64,000 bases of DNA from positions 3,720,001-3,784,000 of the forward strand of contig OZ252297.1 of NCBI GenBank assembly GCA_965250275.1, read 5' to 3'. Positions 28,470 through 37,843 of this stretch are shown one piece after another (the first letter of the stretch is position 1; the number at the start of each line of letters is the position of its first letter). The DNA is from G965250275 sp965250275. Its GTDB lineage: Bacteria > Pseudomonadota > Alphaproteobacteria > Rhodobacterales > Rhodobacteraceae. The notes below the pieces were generated by a model. The model had not been told where the DNA came from, did no database searches, and saw only the letters and a program-made list of their open reading frames with translations. The position numbers and the translations under genes were made by a program.

Positions 28470-28574
28470 TCCGACCTTCCGACCCATCGAAGTAGACAAG
28501 CCACTTGCGTCCCGGGCCCCGTCCGCGCCATATCCTTCTGACGCGCGCAATGAGTATCGGAAGGAGATACGCAG

Positions 28575-30467
28575 ATGAGTTATGCGGATCTAATGGCGAG
28601 CTGGAAGGCCGATCCGGAAGGGTTCTGGCTCGATGCTGCCAAAGGCATCACATGGGACACGTTCCCCACGCGCGCACTGGATGACAGTAACGCCCCAATG
28701 TACCGCTGGTTTGCGGATGGGATGGTCAACACCTGTTACAATGCGGTTGATCGTCATGTGGACGATGGCAACGGCGACCGGGTCGCGATCATCCACGACA
28801 GCCCGATCACAGATTCCCAAAGCAAGATCACCTTTGCCGAGTTGCAGACACGCGTCGCTTCGTTGGCCGGGGCGCTGCGTGCCAAGGGGATCGAGAAGGG
28901 CGATCGTGTCATCATTTACATGCCGATGGTACCCGAAGCCATCGAGGCAATGCTGGCCTGCGCGCGCCTGGGAGCCATTCATTCGGTTGTGTTTGGGGGC
29001 TTTGCCGCCAACGAACTTGCGGTGCGCATCGATGACTGCCGGCCCAAGGCCATCATCGCGGCGTCCTGCGGTTTGGAGCCTGGACGTGTGGTCCACTACA
29101 AACCGCTACTGGATGGAGCCATCGAACTTGCCGAGCACAAGCCCGAGTTCTGCGTAATCCTGCAACGCGAACAGGAAGTCGCTGACTTGGTCGAAGGCCG
29201 CGATGTCGACTGGCACGGGTGCCAGGAAGGCGTGTCTCCGGCGGACTGCGTGCCCGTCGAGGGCGACCATCCCGTCTATATTCTCTACACTTCCGGTACG
29301 ACCGGTGCGCCCAAAGGGGTCGTACGTGCCACGGGCGGCCATTTGGTCGCTCTGAACTGGACGATGAAGAACATTTACAACGTCGATCCCGGCGACGTGT
29401 TCTGGGCCGCCTCGGATGTGGGGTGGGTCGTTGGCCACAGCTATATCTGTTATGGCCCCCTGATCCATGGGAACACCACCATTGTTTTCGAGGGCAAGCC
29501 GGTTGGGACGCCAGATGCCGGAACCTTCTGGCGCGTGATTTCCGAGCACAATGTGAGGTGCTTTTTCACCGCCCCGACTGCAATCCGTGCCGTGAAACGG
29601 GAAGATCCCAAAGGGGAAATCATTCCGAAATACGATCTTTCGGGCCTGCGCGCGTTGTATCTGGCCGGGGAACGGGCCGATCCCGATACAATCGAATGGG
29701 CTGCCGACCATCTGGGCGTGCCGGTGATTGACCACTGGTGGCAGACCGAAACAGGATTTGCCATCGCGGCCAACCCGCTGGGTGTCGAGCATGTGCCGGT
29801 CAAGATCGGGTCCCCCTCGGTTCCGATGCCGGGCTATGATGTGCAGATCCTTGATGAGGCCGGCCACCCCATGGAGGCAGGCGAACTGGGCGCGATTGCG
29901 ATCAGGCTGCCCCTGCCGCCGGGAACGCTGCCAAACCTCTGGAATGCCGAAGACCGTTTCCGCAGTTCCTACCTCACAACCTTTCCCGGCTACTACGAAA
30001 CCGGAGACGCGGGGATGATCGACGAGGATGGGTACCTCTACATCATGGCTCGGACCGACGACGTCATCAATGTCGCGGGTCATCGCCTCTCAACCGGTGC
30101 GATGGAAGAGGTGCTGGCCGCACATCCGGACGTCGCTGAATGCGCCGTAATTGGCGTCAGCGATCAGCTGAAGGGTCAGGCGCCATTGGGATTCGTGTGC
30201 CTCAGCAAGGGCGTGAACCGTCCCCATGACGACATCACCAGCGAATGCGTGAAACTGGTGCGGGACAAAATCGGGCCGGTGGCGGCCTTCAAGCTGGCCG
30301 TCGTCATCGAACGTTTGCCCAAGACACGCTCCGGAAAAATACTCCGGGGCACCATGGTCAAGATCGCGGACAATCAGGATTTCAAGATGCCGGCCACAAT
30401 CGACGACCCCGCAATCCTGGACGAGATCCGATCCGCGTTGCAGCAGATTGGTTACGCAAACGGGTGA
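28575..30467 (+). CDS. prpE: Propionyl-CoA synthetase
   Basis: 630 aa, close to acetyl-CoA synthetase in length and pattern. Motifs: MPMVPEAIEAMLACARLGA, LYTSGTTGAPKGVVR, the WWQTETG motif, and the acetylation-prone catalytic Lys in KTRSGKILRG. Propionate-type enzymes have GYANG-like ends and ACARLGAIHSVVFGGFA early, as here. AAGGAGA precedes the ATG. It makes propionyl-CoA, which the methylmalonyl pathway would use; the epimerase gene is at 55667. Acetate could be a side substrate. Confidence 0.9.
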   Translation: MSYADLMASWKADPEGFWLDAAKGITWDTFPTRALDDSNAPMYRWFADGMVNTCYNAVDRHVDDGNGDRVAIIHDSPITDSQSKITFAELQTRVASLAGALRAKGIEKGDRVIIYMPMVPEAIEAMLACARLGAIHSVVFGGFAANELAVRIDDCRPKAIIAASCGLEPGRVVHYKPLLDGAIELAEHKPEFCVILQREQEVADLVEGRDVDWHGCQEGVSPADCVPVEGDHPVYILYTSGTTGAPKGVVRATGGHLVALNWTMKNIYNVDPGDVFWAASDVGWVVGHSYICYGPLIHGNTTIVFEGKPVGTPDAGTFWRVISEHNVRCFFTAPTAIRAVKREDPKGEIIPKYDLSGLRALYLAGERADPDTIEWAADHLGVPVIDHWWQTETGFAIAANPLGVEHVPVKIGSPSVPMPGYDVQILDEAGHPMEAGELGAIAIRLPLPPGTLPNLWNAEDRFRSSYLTTFPGYYETGDAGMIDEDGYLYIMARTDDVINVAGHRLSTGAMEEVLAAHPDVAECAVIGVSDQLKGQAPLGFVCLSKGVNRPHDDITSECVKLVRDKIGPVAAFKLAVVIERLPKTRSGKILRGTMVKIADNQDFKMPATIDDPAILDEIRSALQQIGYANG

Positions 30468-30964
30468 TGCCGCCTCGGAGCGACGACCAGAGCATGCTCA
30501 TCGATGACTTCACACAGGCGCCGGACCTGCGCTGGCGCCTTGTCACCGATCAGGTCATGGGTGGTGTGTCGTCGGGGCGTATCCGTTTCGGATCAGATCC
30601 GGACCATGTCCATCTGACGGGGCGCGTGTCCACCGAGAACAATGGCGGCTTCATACAGGTCAGACGGGACATAGAACCGCTCCGTGCGGACATGCACGCG
30701 CTGGAGGTCACCGTAAAAGGGGACGATCAAACCTACTATGTCGCCTTGCGAACAACCGACGCGACGCGACCGTGGCACTCCTACCGCGCCAGTTTCCCCG
30801 CGCAATCCGAATGGGCAGCGGTGACGCTGCCCTTCGAAGCCTTTGCACCCTCTCATTCCGGCCTCGCCCCCTTCGACCCGGAGCATGTGCGCGCGATCGG
30901 ATTCCTCGGCTACGGCCGTGCGCATGACGCCGACCTGAGTATCGCGCGGATCATGGCCAAATAG
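30467..30964 (+). CDS. CIA30-like protein (NADH-ubiquinone oxidoreductase assembly factor family)
   Basis: 165 aa if it starts at the ATG of the TGATG overlap with prpE; an ATG at 30494 would give 156 aa and begins right at the domain (LIDDF). Recognised by TDQVMGGVSSG, ENNGGF and VALRTTD, the CIA30 galactose-binding-like fold. In mitochondria CIA30 helps assemble complex I. Bacterial members are poorly known. Overlap with prpE suggests coupled translation, but no functional link is evident. Confidence 0.82.
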   Translation: MPPRSDDQSMLIDDFTQAPDLRWRLVTDQVMGGVSSGRIRFGSDPDHVHLTGRVSTENNGGFIQVRRDIEPLRADMHALEVTVKGDDQTYYVALRTTDATRPWHSYRASFPAQSEWAAVTLPFEAFAPSHSGLAPFDPEHVRAIGFLGYGRAHDADLSIARIMAK

Positions 30965-31032
30965 AGCATTGCGCTTCCCCCCCGCGCCGGTGCTAGGGTC
31001 CGCCCAATCATCCCAACAGTGCAAGTGACACC

Positions 31033-32457
31033 ATGACCGAACTCTGGAAACTCTCCGCAACAGACATTGCCACCCATACCAGAGCAGGTGACGTCACCGC
31101 CGAGGCTGCCGTCGCATCCGCAATTGACCGGATGAACGCCGCAAACCCGGCCCTGAACGCCGTGGTGGAGGACCTGAGCACCGAGGCGCTGGAACACGCC
31201 CGGACCCTCGACAAAGCCCGTGCTGATGGCGCGGAGACCGGCCCGCTTCATGGCGTCCCTGTCACCATCAAGATCAACGTCGATCAGGTTGGCCATGCGA
31301 CGTCAAACGGGCTGCCGGCTTTGAAAGACCTGATTGCGCCGGAGGATGCTCCTGTGGTGCGCAATTTGCTGGACGCCGGCGCGGTTGTGATCGGACGCAC
31401 CAACACGCCGGAGTTCTCTTTTCGGGCGGACACAGACAACCCGCTGTTCGGGCGCACGCACAACCCCTGGGGTCCGCATGTGTCGCCCGGCGGCTCCTCA
31501 GGCGGGGCTGGCTCGGCCGTCATGGCGGGCATTGGCGCCTTGGCGCACGGGAACGACATCGGAGGGTCGCTGCGTTTTCCGGCAGCCGCCAATGGTGCGG
31601 TGACGGTGAAGCCGGGACTTGGACGGGTCCCCGCCTACAACCCGAGCCAAAAGGTCGAGCGCGGAATGCTGGCCCAAGCCATGTCGGTGCAGGGTGTTAT
31701 TGCGCGACACACCGCGGATCTGCATCTGTCGATGCCCAGCCTGATCGCCCCGGATGCCCGCGACCCTTTCCATGTGCCTTTGCCCTGGCGTGGATCAAAA
31801 ACGGATGAGCCCATCAAGGTGGCCTTTACAAAAGAAACCTTCGACTTCGATCTGCATCCGGATGTCAGTGCAGCATTGGACACGGCCCGCGATGCGCTGA
31901 TCGAGGCCGGGTATCAGGTGGTGGACCTTGACCCGCCGATGGTGAAGGAGATCGGAACCGACGGCTACAGAACGCTGATGGGTGAGATGTATGCGCTTGT
32001 GGGACCAGATATCGAAGCAATTGGCTCTCCAACAATTCAGGCAATATTCGAAGAATACTTCCGCCAGTTTCCTCCGTTTGAAGGCACCGAGCTTTTGGCA
32101 ATGCTGGCCAAGCGGACGTACTATGCGCGTGCCTGGTCCGCCTTTCTCGAAGAGTATCCGCTGGCCCTGACCCCCTTTCAGCCGCAGCCTTTCTTTCGTC
32201 CCAACCGGGACGCCGAAGGCGCCGAAGGGGTGCGCGAAGCGCTTGGGAGCGGGATGTATTCCTTTGCAATGAATTTCCTGGGCCTGCCTGCCGGGTGCGT
32301 TCCGGCGCGGCTGGCAGAACTGCCTCAGGGCACACAACCCATCAACGTGCAGATCGTCGGGCAACGCTGGCGCGAGGATCTGGTGGTGGATGCCTGCGCC
32401 GCGGTCGAAGCCGCGGTCGGGCCGATGTGCATTCCGCTGTGGGAACGGATGGGCTGA
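31033..32457 (+). CDS. Amidase signature family enzyme
   Basis: 474 aa. The Ser-cisSer-Lys triad is visible: Lys80 in VTIKINVDQ, cis-Ser155 in GGSSGG and nucleophile Ser179 in NDIGGSLRFPA. It hydrolyses a carboxamide to acid and ammonia. The context (acyl-CoA ligase 155 bp downstream) hints that the acid formed could be activated to CoA, as in nitrile, indoleacetamide or amide catabolism. It is not a GatA: no gatB/gatC are nearby and the sequence differs from the GatA pattern. Confidence 0.92.
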   Translation: MTELWKLSATDIATHTRAGDVTAEAAVASAIDRMNAANPALNAVVEDLSTEALEHARTLDKARADGAETGPLHGVPVTIKINVDQVGHATSNGLPALKDLIAPEDAPVVRNLLDAGAVVIGRTNTPEFSFRADTDNPLFGRTHNPWGPHVSPGGSSGGAGSAVMAGIGALAHGNDIGGSLRFPAAANGAVTVKPGLGRVPAYNPSQKVERGMLAQAMSVQGVIARHTADLHLSMPSLIAPDARDPFHVPLPWRGSKTDEPIKVAFTKETFDFDLHPDVSAALDTARDALIEAGYQVVDLDPPMVKEIGTDGYRTLMGEMYALVGPDIEAIGSPTIQAIFEEYFRQFPPFEGTELLAMLAKRTYYARAWSAFLEEYPLALTPFQPQPFFRPNRDAEGAEGVREALGSGMYSFAMNFLGLPAGCVPARLAELPQGTQPINVQIVGQRWREDLVVDACAAVEAAVGPMCIPLWERMG

Positions 32458-32612
32458 TCCTGCCCCGAAACCGAGCGGCCCCAACGAAGTAATGCACGCG
32501 GTCTGGGCCCGGGAATGGCCCAACCACAGGCGCGGCCCTCTGTCCCGCAGGCTGGTCAAATGGCCATACGCTGTGGCAGTTTGGCAAAAAACGTCCTTGG
32601 GAGGGGACCCAC

Positions 32613-34172
32613 ATGCAGATCACCGCATTGCTGCGCCGCGCGGCGCAAACCAACCCGCAAGGGACGGCAACGATTTTCAAATCCCGGCGCCAGACCTGGA
32701 CCCAGCTCGAAACGAGGGTCGCAAAGCTGGCGGGTGCGCTTCAGACCGCTGGAATGGGCGCAGGGGATCGCGTGGCCCTGCTCTCGCTCAACTCGGACAG
32801 GTTCATCGAATACTACTTCGGAACGGTCTGGGGCGGCGGGGCGATGATGCCGATGAACATCCGGTGGTCACCCGCTGAATGTGCCTACGCTCTCAATGAT
32901 GCAGGTGCTGAGATCCTGTTGGTGGACGACGCCTTCCTTGCCGCCATTCCGGCCATCAGAGCGGAAGTGCCCGGACTAAAAACCGTGATTCATTGCGGGG
33001 ACGAACCGACACCGGATGGTATGTTGAGCTATGCCGATATCGTCGACGCCGCCGAACCCGTTGCCGATGCGGGCCGCAATGGCGACGATCTGGCCGGCGT
33101 GTTCTACACGGGCGGCACAACCGGCTTCCCCAAGGGCGTGATGCTGTCGCACACGAACTTCTATGTCGGGGCCATCTCCAACGCTCAGGAGCTGCAGGTC
33201 AACGAAGGCTGTGTCTACCTGCATGCTGCGCCGATGTTTCATATCGCGGATCTACTCTGGTTCGGAGCGATCACCGTGGTGGCGGGCACCCATGTTGTGA
33301 TCCCCGCCTTCACCCCGGAAGCAACCCTCAAAGCCATTGCCGAACATCAGGTCACGCACGTGCTGATGGTCCCGGTTATGATCCTGATGGTGCTGCAATC
33401 GGAAGCGCTCGCCGACAGTGACACCTCGTCGCTGCAGTTGATTGCATATGGGGCCTCCCCGATCACCGAAGATGTGCTCACACAGGCTTTCGAGGCCTTT
33501 CCGGGTGTGAAGTTCAAACAGGCCTATGGCCAGACCGAACTCAGCCCCGTGGCAACCGTGCTGGGTTCGCGGTACCACAGCCCGGAGGGTCTGAAATCCG
33601 GCAAGTTGCGCTCGGCCGGGCGGGCCACCCGCGTCTGCGAAATCCGTGTGGTGGACGAAAACCACAATGATGTGCCGCCGGGCGACGTCGGGCACATCAT
33701 CGTCAAAGGCCCCATTACGATGCTGGGCTATTGGAACAAGCCGGATGTGACGGCCGAGACCATCCGGGATGGCTGGGTTTATACCGGAGACGCCGGGTAC
33801 ATGGACTCAGATGGACTGGTCTATCTGATGGACCGTTTGAAAGACATGATCGTCACAGGTGGCGAAAACGTCTATTCCGCCGAGGTCGAGAATGCTCTGT
33901 CACAGCATCCATCAGTTGCCACCAGCGCAGTAATCGGTGTTCCCGATCAGCAATGGGGCGAGCGTGTTCATGCAATTGTCATTTTGAACCCTGACGCGCA
34001 GGCCGATGAAGCCGAACTCAAGGCGCACTGCCACACCCTGATCGCGGGATTCAAATGTCCCAAATCCGTGGAATTCCGCACCGAGCCCTTCCCGCTCTCC
34101 GGGGCGAACAAGGTATTGAAGACTGAGCTGCGCAAACCCTATTGGGAAGGCGAAGACCGCCAGATTTCCTGA
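32613..34172 (+). CDS. Class I adenylate-forming acyl-CoA ligase
   Basis: 519 aa. P-loop YTGGTTGFPKGVMLSH, YGQTELSP, the hinge GWVYTGDAGYMD, DMIVTGGENVYS, and a late Lys in LSGANKVLK in place of the more usual TGKI. Such an ending is known in FadD3/long-chain-type ligases. GGGAGGGG stands before the ATG. It follows the amidase and is convergent with the nitroreductase gene. It activates a fatty or aromatic acid to its CoA thioester; the acid cannot be specified. Confidence 0.9.
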   Translation: MQITALLRRAAQTNPQGTATIFKSRRQTWTQLETRVAKLAGALQTAGMGAGDRVALLSLNSDRFIEYYFGTVWGGGAMMPMNIRWSPAECAYALNDAGAEILLVDDAFLAAIPAIRAEVPGLKTVIHCGDEPTPDGMLSYADIVDAAEPVADAGRNGDDLAGVFYTGGTTGFPKGVMLSHTNFYVGAISNAQELQVNEGCVYLHAAPMFHIADLLWFGAITVVAGTHVVIPAFTPEATLKAIAEHQVTHVLMVPVMILMVLQSEALADSDTSSLQLIAYGASPITEDVLTQAFEAFPGVKFKQAYGQTELSPVATVLGSRYHSPEGLKSGKLRSAGRATRVCEIRVVDENHNDVPPGDVGHIIVKGPITMLGYWNKPDVTAETIRDGWVYTGDAGYMDSDGLVYLMDRLKDMIVTGGENVYSAEVENALSQHPSVATSAVIGVPDQQWGERVHAIVILNPDAQADEAELKAHCHTLIAGFKCPKSVEFRTEPFPLSGANKVLKTELRKPYWEGEDRQIS

Positions 34173-34188
34173 GCGTTTCGACTGCCGA

Positions 34189-35052
34189 TCAACGGCCCTT
34201 GCGCCGCGCCTTGGTGGCGCGGCCCGCGGTGCGCGGCGTACTGAAATCTGCGGCAGGTTCCAGAGCACCATCGGGATTGGGCGTAGCCGTTGTGAAGGCG
34301 TCCGACCATGCACCCAGTTTCGTTTCGAAATCGGGCCAGTCGGTGAGCTGCTCCTGATCGCGATACATGGCAAACGGGCGCAGGGTGCTTTCGTAGAAAT
34401 CGACCTGCGCATGCGGCCGGTATTGCTGGGAGTTGTAGCCGTTCCAGTGCAATTGCTGGTCCAAGGGCCGACGATAGCGCCGATCCTGATCTGCAACAGG
34501 ATAGCCGATCGGGATTGTGCCGTAGGCCTTCATCCATGGCGGATACCCCAATAACTCGGCAAGGTCCGCGTTTGTGCTGTCCTCTCCACCTCCCGAGAGC
34601 CATGCAGAGGTCAGGCCCTCTGCCGTCACCCCCAACTGAATGTTCTGGACGGCGGCACCCAGCGAGCACAGGAAGATCGCCTCGTTGTTGTCCCGATACT
34701 CTTCTTCCCATTCCGGCGTGGTTGGTTGCGGAAAGCAGACCTTCCAGCGCGGGTCCCCGAGCACGATGATGATTGCCACTGTGTTCGTCAGGTAGTTCTT
34801 GGAGACCGCCGGAAATCCCTTCGCGTGATCCACCAGCCGCTGCGCCTGTTTCAGAAAGACCTGTCGCACTGCTTCGCGCCTGTCCGGGTCATGCACAACA
34901 ATGAAATCCCAGCACTGCACGTTCGCGCCCGACGGCGCCCACCGGCCGCAATCGACAATACGTTCCAAAACGGATCGTTCGACCTCGCGGCCCGGTTGAA
35001 ACTTGCGGGTGCTGCGCCTGGCACGGATAACGGTTTGAAAATCCTTGGTCAC
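34189..35052 (-). CDS. Nitroreductase family protein with long C-terminal tail
   Basis: 287 aa, 70-90 residues longer than typical members. The FMN phosphate site RARRSTRKFQP is at the N-terminus, with WAPSGANVQCW and SLGAAVQNIQL as further family marks. The tail from about residue 215 contains LHWNGYNS and ends in a Lys/Arg-rich RATKARRKGR. FMN-dependent reduction with NAD(P)H is expected. It lies 16 bp after nadK on the same strand, so the NADP-making kinase and this reductase may be co-transcribed. Confidence 0.88.
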   Translation of the reverse strand: MTKDFQTVIRARRSTRKFQPGREVERSVLERIVDCGRWAPSGANVQCWDFIVVHDPDRREAVRQVFLKQAQRLVDHAKGFPAVSKNYLTNTVAIIIVLGDPRWKVCFPQPTTPEWEEEYRDNNEAIFLCSLGAAVQNIQLGVTAEGLTSAWLSGGGEDSTNADLAELLGYPPWMKAYGTIPIGYPVADQDRRYRRPLDQQLHWNGYNSQQYRPHAQVDFYESTLRPFAMYRDQEQLTDWPDFETKLGAWSDAFTTATPNPDGALEPAADFSTPRTAGRATKARRKGR

Positions 35053-35068
35053 GCGGCAACCTCTCTGC

Positions 35069-35830
35069 TTAGTTGAACTGCTCCGAGATCAATCGTTCTT
35101 CCAACCCGTGGCCGGGATCGAAAAGGATACGGTGAACGACCGAAGGCTCCGAGCGGATCTCAACCCATTCGATATCCGTGATCGACGTTGAATCGGCGTC
35201 TGCCATGACCGGGCGTTTGTCCGGCTCAACCACGTCAAAGCGAACCTTGGCCGTTTTCGGCAAGAGTGCACCGCGCCACCTCCGGGGCCTGAAAGCGGCA
35301 ATCGCCGTCAACGCCAACACATCTGCGCCGATCGGCAAAATCGGACCGTGGGCTGAGTAGTTGTAGGCAGTGGATCCGGCCGGCGTTGCAAGCAACGCGC
35401 CATCGCAGACCAGTTCCTGCAGTCGCAACCGATCGTCCACCGAGATCCGCAGGCGCGCCGCTTGCGGGCCGGCCCGCAACAGGGACACCTCGTTGATCGC
35501 AAGAGCCTCGTGCATCTGGCCAGAGCGATCCATGGCGCGCATCGCGAGGGGATTGATCAGGGCCTCTTCAGCAGCATTCAGGCGATCGGGCAGATCGCTC
35601 TCACTGTACTCGTTCATCAGAAATCCGATGGTTCCCCGGTTCATGCCGTAGACCGGCGCGGGCAAATCCTGCGTCGCATGCAGGGTCCGGAGCATGAATC
35701 CGTCTCCACCCAATGCAACGATGACATCGGCGTTTTCAGGCTGTGTATCGCCATATCGGCCGATCAGGGCGGCGCGCGCGGTCTGGGCCATCGGGGCCTC
35801 ACTGGCCACAAACGCGATCTTCAGTGTCAT
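35069..35830 (-). CDS. nadK: NAD kinase
   Basis: 253 aa. It phosphorylates NAD+ to NADP+. Marks: GGDGFMLRTLH with the catalytic Asp, MNRGTIGFLMNE, NEVSLLR, and TPAGSTAYNYSAHGPILP. The ATG at 35830 fits the start of homologues (M-T-L-K-I-A-F); upstream in-frame codons look random. There is no clear Shine-Dalgarno. It is divergent from glyA and upstream of the nitroreductase gene. Confidence 0.95.
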   Translation of the reverse strand: MTLKIAFVASEAPMAQTARAALIGRYGDTQPENADVIVALGGDGFMLRTLHATQDLPAPVYGMNRGTIGFLMNEYSESDLPDRLNAAEEALINPLAMRAMDRSGQMHEALAINEVSLLRAGPQAARLRISVDDRLRLQELVCDGALLATPAGSTAYNYSAHGPILPIGADVLALTAIAAFRPRRWRGALLPKTAKVRFDVVEPDKRPVMADADSTSITDIEWVEIRSEPSVVHRILFDPGHGLEERLISEQFN

Positions 35831-35947
35831 GCCAGCAGGTTTCCGGTCTTGCGCATTTCGTTCCGAAGTAAGCACAAGGGACCGCTCAAAACCAGCCTTG
35901 CCGCCTCTTTCCTCTGAAACGCCGCTTTCCGGGCTTTTGCCGCAGGT

Positions 35948-35968
35948 CGGTTTCCGATAGGAAATCCG
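35948..35968. promoter_or_regulatory. Short dyad CGG-TTTCC-GATA-GGAAA-T-CCG upstream of glyA
   Basis: TTTCC and GGAAA pair perfectly around GATA, extended by CGG/CCG with a one-base bulge. It lies 36 bp before the glyA start. It could be an operator or part of the promoter region; the evidence is only symmetry and position. Confidence 0.3.
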
Positions 35969-36003
35969 CCAAATCGCTCTCATACAATTCGGAGTTGCCT
36001 GCC

Positions 36004-37299
36004 ATGAACGCCCCTCACCGCGATACCGGTTTCTTTACCGAAAGCCTGGCCGACCGTGATCCCGTACTGTTCGGTTCCATTCAATCGGAGCTTGGCCGTC
36101 AGCGCGACGAGATCGAGCTGATTGCTTCGGAGAACATCGTCAGCGCTGCGGTGATGGAAGCGCAGGGCAGCGTGATGACGAACAAATATGCCGAAGGTTA
36201 CCCCGGGCGTCGTTACTATGGCGGATGCCAGTTTGTCGACATTGCTGAGAACCTCGCAATCGAACGCGCTTGCCAGCTGTTTGACTGCGGCTTTGCCAAT
36301 GTTCAGCCGAATTCGGGCAGCCAGGCGAACCAGGGCGTGTTTCAGGCGCTCTTGCAACCCGGCGACACTATTCTGGGCATGAGCCTGGATGCCGGGGGGC
36401 ACTTGACCCACGGTGCGCGACCCAACCAGTCCGGCAAATGGTTCAATGCAATCCAGTATGGCGTACGCCAACAGGACAATCTGCTGGATTACGATCAGGT
36501 CGAGGCCTTGGCCAAGGAACACCAGCCCAAGCTGATCATTGCAGGCGGCTCCGCCATCCCGCGCCAGATCGACTTTGCCCGTATGCGCGAGATTGCCGAT
36601 ATGGTCGGCGCCTATCTGCATGTCGATATGGCGCACTTTGCGGGCTTGGTGGCCGCAGGCGAGCATCCCTCCCCTTTCCCGCACGCGCATGTCGCGACCA
36701 CAACCACGCACAAAACCCTGCGCGGCCCACGCGGTGGCATGATCCTGACCAATGACGAGGCGCTGGCCAAGAAATTCAACTCGGCCATCTTCCCAGGCAT
36801 CCAAGGCGGTCCACTGATGCATGTGATCGCGGCTAAGGCCGTGGCTTTCGGCGAAGCACTGCGGCCTGAATTCAAGGCCTATCAGCAGAACGTCATCGCC
36901 AATGCCCAAGCTCTGAGCGACCAGTTGATCAAGGGCGGTCTGGACACCGTGACCCACGGAACCGACACCCATGTGGTTCTGGTGGATTTGCGCCCCAAAG
37001 GGGTGAAAGGCAACGCCACGGAGAAAGCACTCGGGCGCGCGCATATCACGTGCAACAAAAACGGTGTCCCCTTCGATCCCGAAAAACCAACCATAACCAG
37101 CGGCATTCGCCTGGGCTCCCCGGCGGGCACGACGCGCGGATTTGGCGAGCCCGAGTTCCGCCAGATCGCAGACTGGATCATCGAAGTTGTGGACGGGCTG
37201 GCCGCCAATGGTGAGGACAACAACGGCGCTGTCGAAGAAAAGGTCAAAGCCGAGGTCGCGGACCTCTGCAACCGTTTCCCGATTTATCCGAACCTGTAG
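36004..37299 (+). CDS. glyA: Serine hydroxymethyltransferase
   Basis: 431 aa. It converts serine and tetrahydrofolate into glycine and methylene-THF, using PLP. The signature with the Schiff-base Lys is TTTTHKTLRGPRGG near residue 230; others are ELIASENIVS, NKYAEGYPGRRYYGGC and a GIRLGSPAGTTRG near the end. The ATG at 36004 follows GGAG; an upstream in-frame TTG adds three residues only. It supplies C1 units and stands alone, divergent from nadK. Confidence 0.97.
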   Translation: MNAPHRDTGFFTESLADRDPVLFGSIQSELGRQRDEIELIASENIVSAAVMEAQGSVMTNKYAEGYPGRRYYGGCQFVDIAENLAIERACQLFDCGFANVQPNSGSQANQGVFQALLQPGDTILGMSLDAGGHLTHGARPNQSGKWFNAIQYGVRQQDNLLDYDQVEALAKEHQPKLIIAGGSAIPRQIDFARMREIADMVGAYLHVDMAHFAGLVAAGEHPSPFPHAHVATTTTHKTLRGPRGGMILTNDEALAKKFNSAIFPGIQGGPLMHVIAAKAVAFGEALRPEFKAYQQNVIANAQALSDQLIKGGLDTVTHGTDTHVVLVDLRPKGVKGNATEKALGRAHITCNKNGVPFDPEKPTITSGIRLGSPAGTTRGFGEPEFRQIADWIIEVVDGLAANGEDNNGAVEEKVKAEVADLCNRFPIYPNL

Positions 37300-37390
37300 T
37301 TTCGGGATTGGTGCATCGGGTCAGAACGGCCCGGTGCGCCGGCTTAGAAGCGCGCCAAAGACGCGGTACCCGAACCATCGGTGCGCAAGA

Positions 37391-37765
37391 CTACAGGAAG
37401 CCGCGCCACATCAGAAAGGCGATCAGCAGCGCCACGGCGAGGATGAGGTTAAACGATAACCCGCCAAGCATGCCCAGGACCCAGCCTTTGCGGCGATCTG
37501 CCAGATCAATGGCGCTTAGGTGGGCCTGAACTTCGCGCGCCGCTTTGTCGATCGACGCATGATCGAGGGTCAGCCGCAGTTTGGGATGATGCGCCGTCCC
37601 CTGTGCTTTGGCCAGCAACAGGCCCTGTTTGTATATGCGCCGCGGCAATCTGTTCCGCGCCTTGCCCAACGCCTTTTCCAAGGAGCCGCCGCGCGCGCCC
37701 AGCTTTTCGCGCAATAAAGCAGATGTACGGGCAATCTGCGCTTCGGTGTCTATCGGTCCTGCCAT
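37391..37765 (-). CDS. Conserved small membrane protein, function unknown
   Basis: 124 aa. It has a charged N-terminal part with a helix pattern (SLEKALGKARNRLPRRIYKQG) and one hydrophobic segment at about 98-120 (LGMLGGLSFNLILAVALLIAFL), so it should be tail-anchored with most of the protein in the cytoplasm. I recognise similar proteins in Rhodobacterales but no named domain. It is divergent from the hydrolase at 37844 and convergent with glyA. Confidence 0.75.
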   Translation of the reverse strand: MAGPIDTEAQIARTSALLREKLGARGGSLEKALGKARNRLPRRIYKQGLLLAKAQGTAHHPKLRLTLDHASIDKAAREVQAHLSAIDLADRRKGWVLGMLGGLSFNLILAVALLIAFLMWRGFL

Positions 37766-37843
37766 GCAACCAGTGTTTACCCCTGCCGTGCCCGGGTCTC
37801 AATGGGGCTGGTCCTGCCCGTCGGCGCCCGCTATCACCGCGAA

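Noticed and set aside
35831..36003. Riboswitch upstream of glyA
   Set aside because: No tandem glycine-aptamer or other known conserved core is visible; the only structure is a small dyad at 35948-35968.
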